DNA from: CAYVQU01 sp964453155
GTDB lineage: Bacteria > Chloroflexota > Anaerolineae > Anaerolineales > UBA11858
Assembly (NCBI GenBank): GCA_964453155.1
Contig: CAYVQU010000234.1
Location: forward strand, 1 to 7,136
Reading direction: 5' to 3'
Length of the DNA: 7,136 nucleotides
The position numbers and the translations under genes are program-made. Each line of letters begins with the position of its first letter. Positions within the stretch are counted from its first letter, which is position 1. Positions 4,546-7,136 of the stretch are shown piece by piece. The notes beneath the pieces were generated by a model. The model did no database searches. It was given only the letters and a program-made list of their open reading frames with translations, and had not been told where the DNA came from.

Positions 4546-7060
4546 TGTTTTTGGTCTCCAATCCGATCCCCATGTCATTCATGAGTTGGGTCAGTTTTTC
4601 ATGGGCCTTATCAAATTCATACAGCTTGATCAGGCGTTCTAATTGTTTGAGTGGTGGTTTCAGAACAGGTGAAGGGATTTTCTCCATCAGGTTTTCAAGG
4701 ATTTCAATTGCGGAGGCATTACTTGCTTTCAGTTGATTGGATAGATCTTGGAAAAGTGGTGATAACTCATCGATGTTGAGATCGGAATCTCCAGCTTGGA
4801 TTTGAAACTCTGCAGCAGCCTCCAGGCCATGATCCACCTCCGGGGCAACGAGAGGCACTCGCTGATCTTGGGGAGGCCGCGCGAACGACAGACTAAAAGA
4901 AAAAACACTGCCTTCGCCGAGTTGGCTCCGCACCGCGATGTCTCCACCCATCTTGGCCACAATTTGCTTGCTGAGGATCAATCCCATTCCCAGGCCGCCG
5001 TATCTGCGGGTCGAAGAACCATCCAATTGAGTAAAAGGTTGGAATAACTCAAAAATGTGTTCCGCAGTCATACCTATCCCAGTGTCGCGAACACTGAAAT
5101 TTAAGGTTACGGTTTCTTCACCCTCTTTAGAGATTTCTAACCGGACTTCGATCTCCCCTTCTTCGGTGAATTTGATGGCGTTTTCGGTGAGATGAGCCAG
5201 CACTTGTTGGATGCGGTCGGGATCGCCGATTAAATTTGAGGGTACATTTGGTGCGATGTCGAAAGTGGCAGCTAATCCTTTTTCGTCGGCTTTGGGGGCC
5301 CACTCGTCCGCGAGTGAATTGACCAAACCTTTAATATTGAATGGGATGGCGACAATTTCCAGTTCGCCGGCACGCAGGTTGCTGAAATCCAGGATCGTAT
5401 CAATAATGGACTTGAGCTTGCTCGTGGCCAATTTCATTTTGTCCAATAACTCAGTTTGCTGCGGGGTTAATTCGGTATCTTCGGCGAGATAGGTCACGCC
5501 CATCAGTGAATTCAGTGGCGTCCGCAGTTCATGGCTGACATTTGATAGAAACTCACTCTTGGTCAGGCTGGCTTTTTCGGCCACCTCGCGCGCGGCTTGA
5601 ATGGTACGCTCTGCTTCTTTCTCCAGGGTAATATCTCGCAGTACGCTGGTGAAATAGCGCTCTCCGTCGGCAAAGAATTCGCTGACGCCCTTATAGAGCG
5701 GGAACGGGCTACCATCTTTACGCTGGCCAGTTACCTCCCGTCCGATGCCAATCACTTTAGGGTTTTGGGTCTCAATAAAATTGGTGACATACGTCTCATG
5801 GTTGTTGTGATCTGGCTCTGGCATCAATATGCGGACATTTTCACCCAGAACTTCATCTGCAGAATAGCCAAAGGTTCTTTCTGCTGCCCGGTTGAAAGAT
5901 GTGATCAGATTATTATTGTCAATGCTGATGATCGCATCGACTGTGTTTTCCAGGATCGAACGATTTTGTTGTTCGCTGCTTTGCAGCGCCTGATAAGCGA
6001 TCCTTAGATCGCGATCGCGCCGACGCCGTACGTATAAAATACCTAAGGCCAGTATCATAGAGACAACCAGCGTGGTTGACATTAACAACAGCAAGCTCTT
6101 CCGCGTGCGGTAATAAGGGGCCAGGGCTTCTTCGGCGTTAATTTCGGTGGCGAGGCCCACGCCTAATTCTTGATTCCATAGCCAGGCGCCAAAAACTTCC
6201 ACGCCCCGATAATCACGGTACCCTTCCACATTTACTTTTTGAACGCCTGTTAAAGCACTTTGCGCCATAGTCGTTAAAGGATATTCTTCCGCAGGCACAA
6301 TAGGCAATTTGCCAAGGGTAAGATTGACACCCGGATCGGAAATGCGAATTTGATTGATGCTAAATTCTCCTTCGGCTAGCAGCCCGATGGCTATTAACTG
6401 GTCGGTAAAACGACTTTCGGTCATGAGGATGCCATCTTTGTCGAAAGCATAGGTTTCACCCGATTCTCCCAGACTACCCAACTGCGTGATCCGTGAGAAA
6501 TCATTGCTGGGATCGATGCGAATGGTTAGCACGGCGATAATTTGTCCCTCGCTATTTCGAATGGGACTAGCAATAAACATGGTGGGTAATTTTCTTTCGG
6601 AAATCAATCCTGATTTACCAGGAAGAGGAACATCTGATTGAATGGGAGGGATGAGCAGGGTTTCTCCTTGGAAAACACGCGCCAGCAAATCGGGTCGCTG
6701 CTCGGATATCAGGTTGGTTGTGCCAATATTTGTGTCGCGCATAGAAGCCAGGCTGATATCGTCGGGGGCAATCACAAATATGCCCAGGTCGCCAGATTGA
6801 TCCAGGATGGGTTGGAAATGGTCCCGTAGGTCAGCCTGAGCTGGATGAGCGGTCAAAAAACTCGCTTCCCGAGGTGAGTCCAAAAGTTTTTCAGTAGCCT
6901 CTATTACAATCTGCCGTTCTGCTTCGCGCTGAATATTGGCTTGCTGCTGAAATAGCCATAAATCCAGGGCTTCATCCGTCGTTTCCTGCACAATGACTAA
7001 TGAATTTTTAATATCGACCTTGGCAAAATGCTCAGCCCGGTCAACGGCCCAAAAAGCCAT
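4538..7060 (-). CDS. Membrane sensor histidine kinase, dCache-PAS-HisKA-HATPase, 5'-truncated
   Basis: An 840-residue kinase. Residues ~20-310 form an extracytoplasmic dCache-like ligand-binding region (for example GESGETYAFDKDGILMTESR near 198-217). A transmembrane helix spans ~321-344, followed by the RRRRDRD stop-transfer and a PAS domain (~365-480) with NRAAERTFGYSADE and a QRKDGSPFPL stretch. The HisKA domain (~500-565) has phospho-acceptor His510 in SNVSHELRTPLN. The HATPase (~610-727) has Asn627, DTGIGM (659-664) and GGLGMGL (688-694). A helical tail (~764-833) resembles the C-terminal bundle often found after receivers in hybrid kinases, but no receiver lies between, so output passes to the overlapping REC-HD-GYP gene. 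The 5' end is damaged. Reading upstream in frame gives NLYIIAVIS before Met1, evidently the rest of membrane helix 1, then a TGA at 7090-7088 inside the inverted repeat. Started at 7060, the protein keeps only about six residues of that helix, so anchoring and signalling through the membrane may be impaired. Confidence 0.9.
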   Translation of the reverse strand: MAFWAVDRAEHFAKVDIKNSLVIVQETTDEALDLWLFQQQANIQREAERQIVIEATEKLLDSPREASFLTAHPAQADLRDHFQPILDQSGDLGIFVIAPDDISLASMRDTNIGTTNLISEQRPDLLARVFQGETLLIPPIQSDVPLPGKSGLISERKLPTMFIASPIRNSEGQIIAVLTIRIDPSNDFSRITQLGSLGESGETYAFDKDGILMTESRFTDQLIAIGLLAEGEFSINQIRISDPGVNLTLGKLPIVPAEEYPLTTMAQSALTGVQKVNVEGYRDYRGVEVFGAWLWNQELGVGLATEINAEEALAPYYRTRKSLLLLMSTTLVVSMILALGILYVRRRRDRDLRIAYQALQSSEQQNRSILENTVDAIISIDNNNLITSFNRAAERTFGYSADEVLGENVRILMPEPDHNNHETYVTNFIETQNPKVIGIGREVTGQRKDGSPFPLYKGVSEFFADGERYFTSVLRDITLEKEAERTIQAAREVAEKASLTKSEFLSNVSHELRTPLNSLMGVTYLAEDTELTPQQTELLDKMKLATSKLKSIIDTILDFSNLRAGELEIVAIPFNIKGLVNSLADEWAPKADEKGLAATFDIAPNVPSNLIGDPDRIQQVLAHLTENAIKFTEEGEIEVRLEISKEGEETVTLNFSVRDTGIGMTAEHIFELFQPFTQLDGSSTRRYGGLGMGLILSKQIVAKMGGDIAVRSQLGEGSVFSFSLSFARPPQDQRVPLVAPEVDHGLEAAAEFQIQAGDSDLNIDELSPLFQDLSNQLKASNASAIEILENLMEKIPSPVLKPPLKQLERLIKLYEFDKAHEKLTQLMNDMGIGLETKNNE
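4556..4559 (-). promoter_or_regulatory. Ribosome binding site that decides the REC-HD-GYP start
   Basis: GGAG on the minus strand lies ten bases before the ATG at 4545, inside the last codons of the kinase gene. It argues for the 4545 start and against the longer 4578 reading, whose extra 11 residues do not belong to a receiver fold. Confidence 0.55.
6011..6018. repeat. HIP1 octamer GCGATCGC
   Basis: The second perfect HIP1 copy, within the kinase gene just past its second membrane helix. See the copy at 1053 for what it implies. Confidence 0.6.
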
Positions 7061-7084
7061 ACTTATTACGGCGATAATATATAG

Positions 7085-7119
7085 ATTTCACTACCCTACA
7101 TGTAGGATGAGTTTATCAG
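7085..7119 (-). repeat. Right copy of the imperfect inverted repeat (IS-like end)
   Basis: The core at 7085-7109 is the inverted partner of 30-54, and the shared outer CTGAT (minus strand) is at 7119-7115. This copy contains the perfect palindrome CTACATGTAG (7096-7105). It supplies the in-frame stop just ahead of the truncated sensor kinase, so it marks the point where that gene was cut. Sequence beyond the repeat differs from that beyond the left copy. This fits two opposite ends of one IS type, as when two IS copies lie in direct orientation, rather than the same end twice. Confidence 0.7.
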
Positions 7120-7136
7120 GTTGAAAGCGAAAAAAG

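Noticed and set aside
4546..4578. Longer start for the right-hand REC-HD-GYP gene
   Set aside because: The extra 11 residues are not receiver-like and come from kinase-coding DNA in another frame. The ATG at 4545 has GGAG upstream and a typical 8-bp overlap.
5597..6007. 136-residue open frame on the plus strand
   Set aside because: It lies wholly antisense to the PAS part of the kinase gene, has no recognisable domain and no ribosome site. It is a shadow of strong coding on the other strand.
30..7109. The whole block as one autonomous transposon with these repeats as its outer ends
   Set aside because: There is no transposase inside, and both edge genes are truncated on the inner side of the repeats. 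That places the intruding DNA outside the block, not inside.

Overview
All seven genes in this window lie on the minus strand, and all of them are two-component signalling parts. I see no transposase, RNA gene or CRISPR array. The organism is probably a cyanobacterium. The ATPase-receiver protein at 1913-2869 has the phrasing common in cyanobacterial hybrid kinases (VIGL...KYRLLIVDDK, WQPDLIWMDLRMP, CNDFIRKP...LGIEFIYQ). The REC-HD-GYP gene at 782-1861 also has a cyanobacterial style (DINMPGLNGYEVCQQLK, GGVDYITKPFQFDEV). Two HIP1 octamers (GCGATCGC) occur in 7.1 kb. This is a moderate inference, not a proven assignment.

Right part, transcribed right to left (7060-3514): a membrane-anchored dCache-PAS-HisKA-HATPase sensor kinase, overlapping by 8 bp a REC-HD-GYP response regulator, a probable c-di-GMP phosphodiesterase. 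These form one translationally coupled kinase/effector pair. A 258-bp intergenic region (3256-3513) follows. It holds a perfect 10-bp-arm palindrome, an AT-rich palindrome, a stem-loop over the upstream stop codon, and presumably the promoter of the second unit.

Left part (3255-23): five tightly spaced genes that look like a phosphorelay divided into single parts. They are a stand-alone receiver, a HATPase-receiver protein without a histidine-bearing DHp domain, a second REC-HD-GYP regulator, an HPt phosphotransfer protein, and a winged-helix DNA-binding protein with no receiver. No intact sensor or DHp is encoded in this unit. Signal could come from the right-hand kinase or from elsewhere in the genome, with HPt as the shuttle.

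The most unusual feature is at the window edges. The same 25-bp sequence (23 of 25 bases identical) occurs in inverted orientation at 30-54 and 7085-7109, with weaker similarity extending outward to a shared CTGAT. The outermost gene is damaged exactly at each copy. The winged-helix protein loses its C-terminal wing hairpin and ends in residues encoded by the repeat. The sensor kinase loses the start of its first membrane helix, with an in-frame stop inside the repeat. The whole 7-kb block therefore looks bounded by insertion-sequence-like ends, either two flanking copies of one IS or a composite element, with the bodies outside the window.
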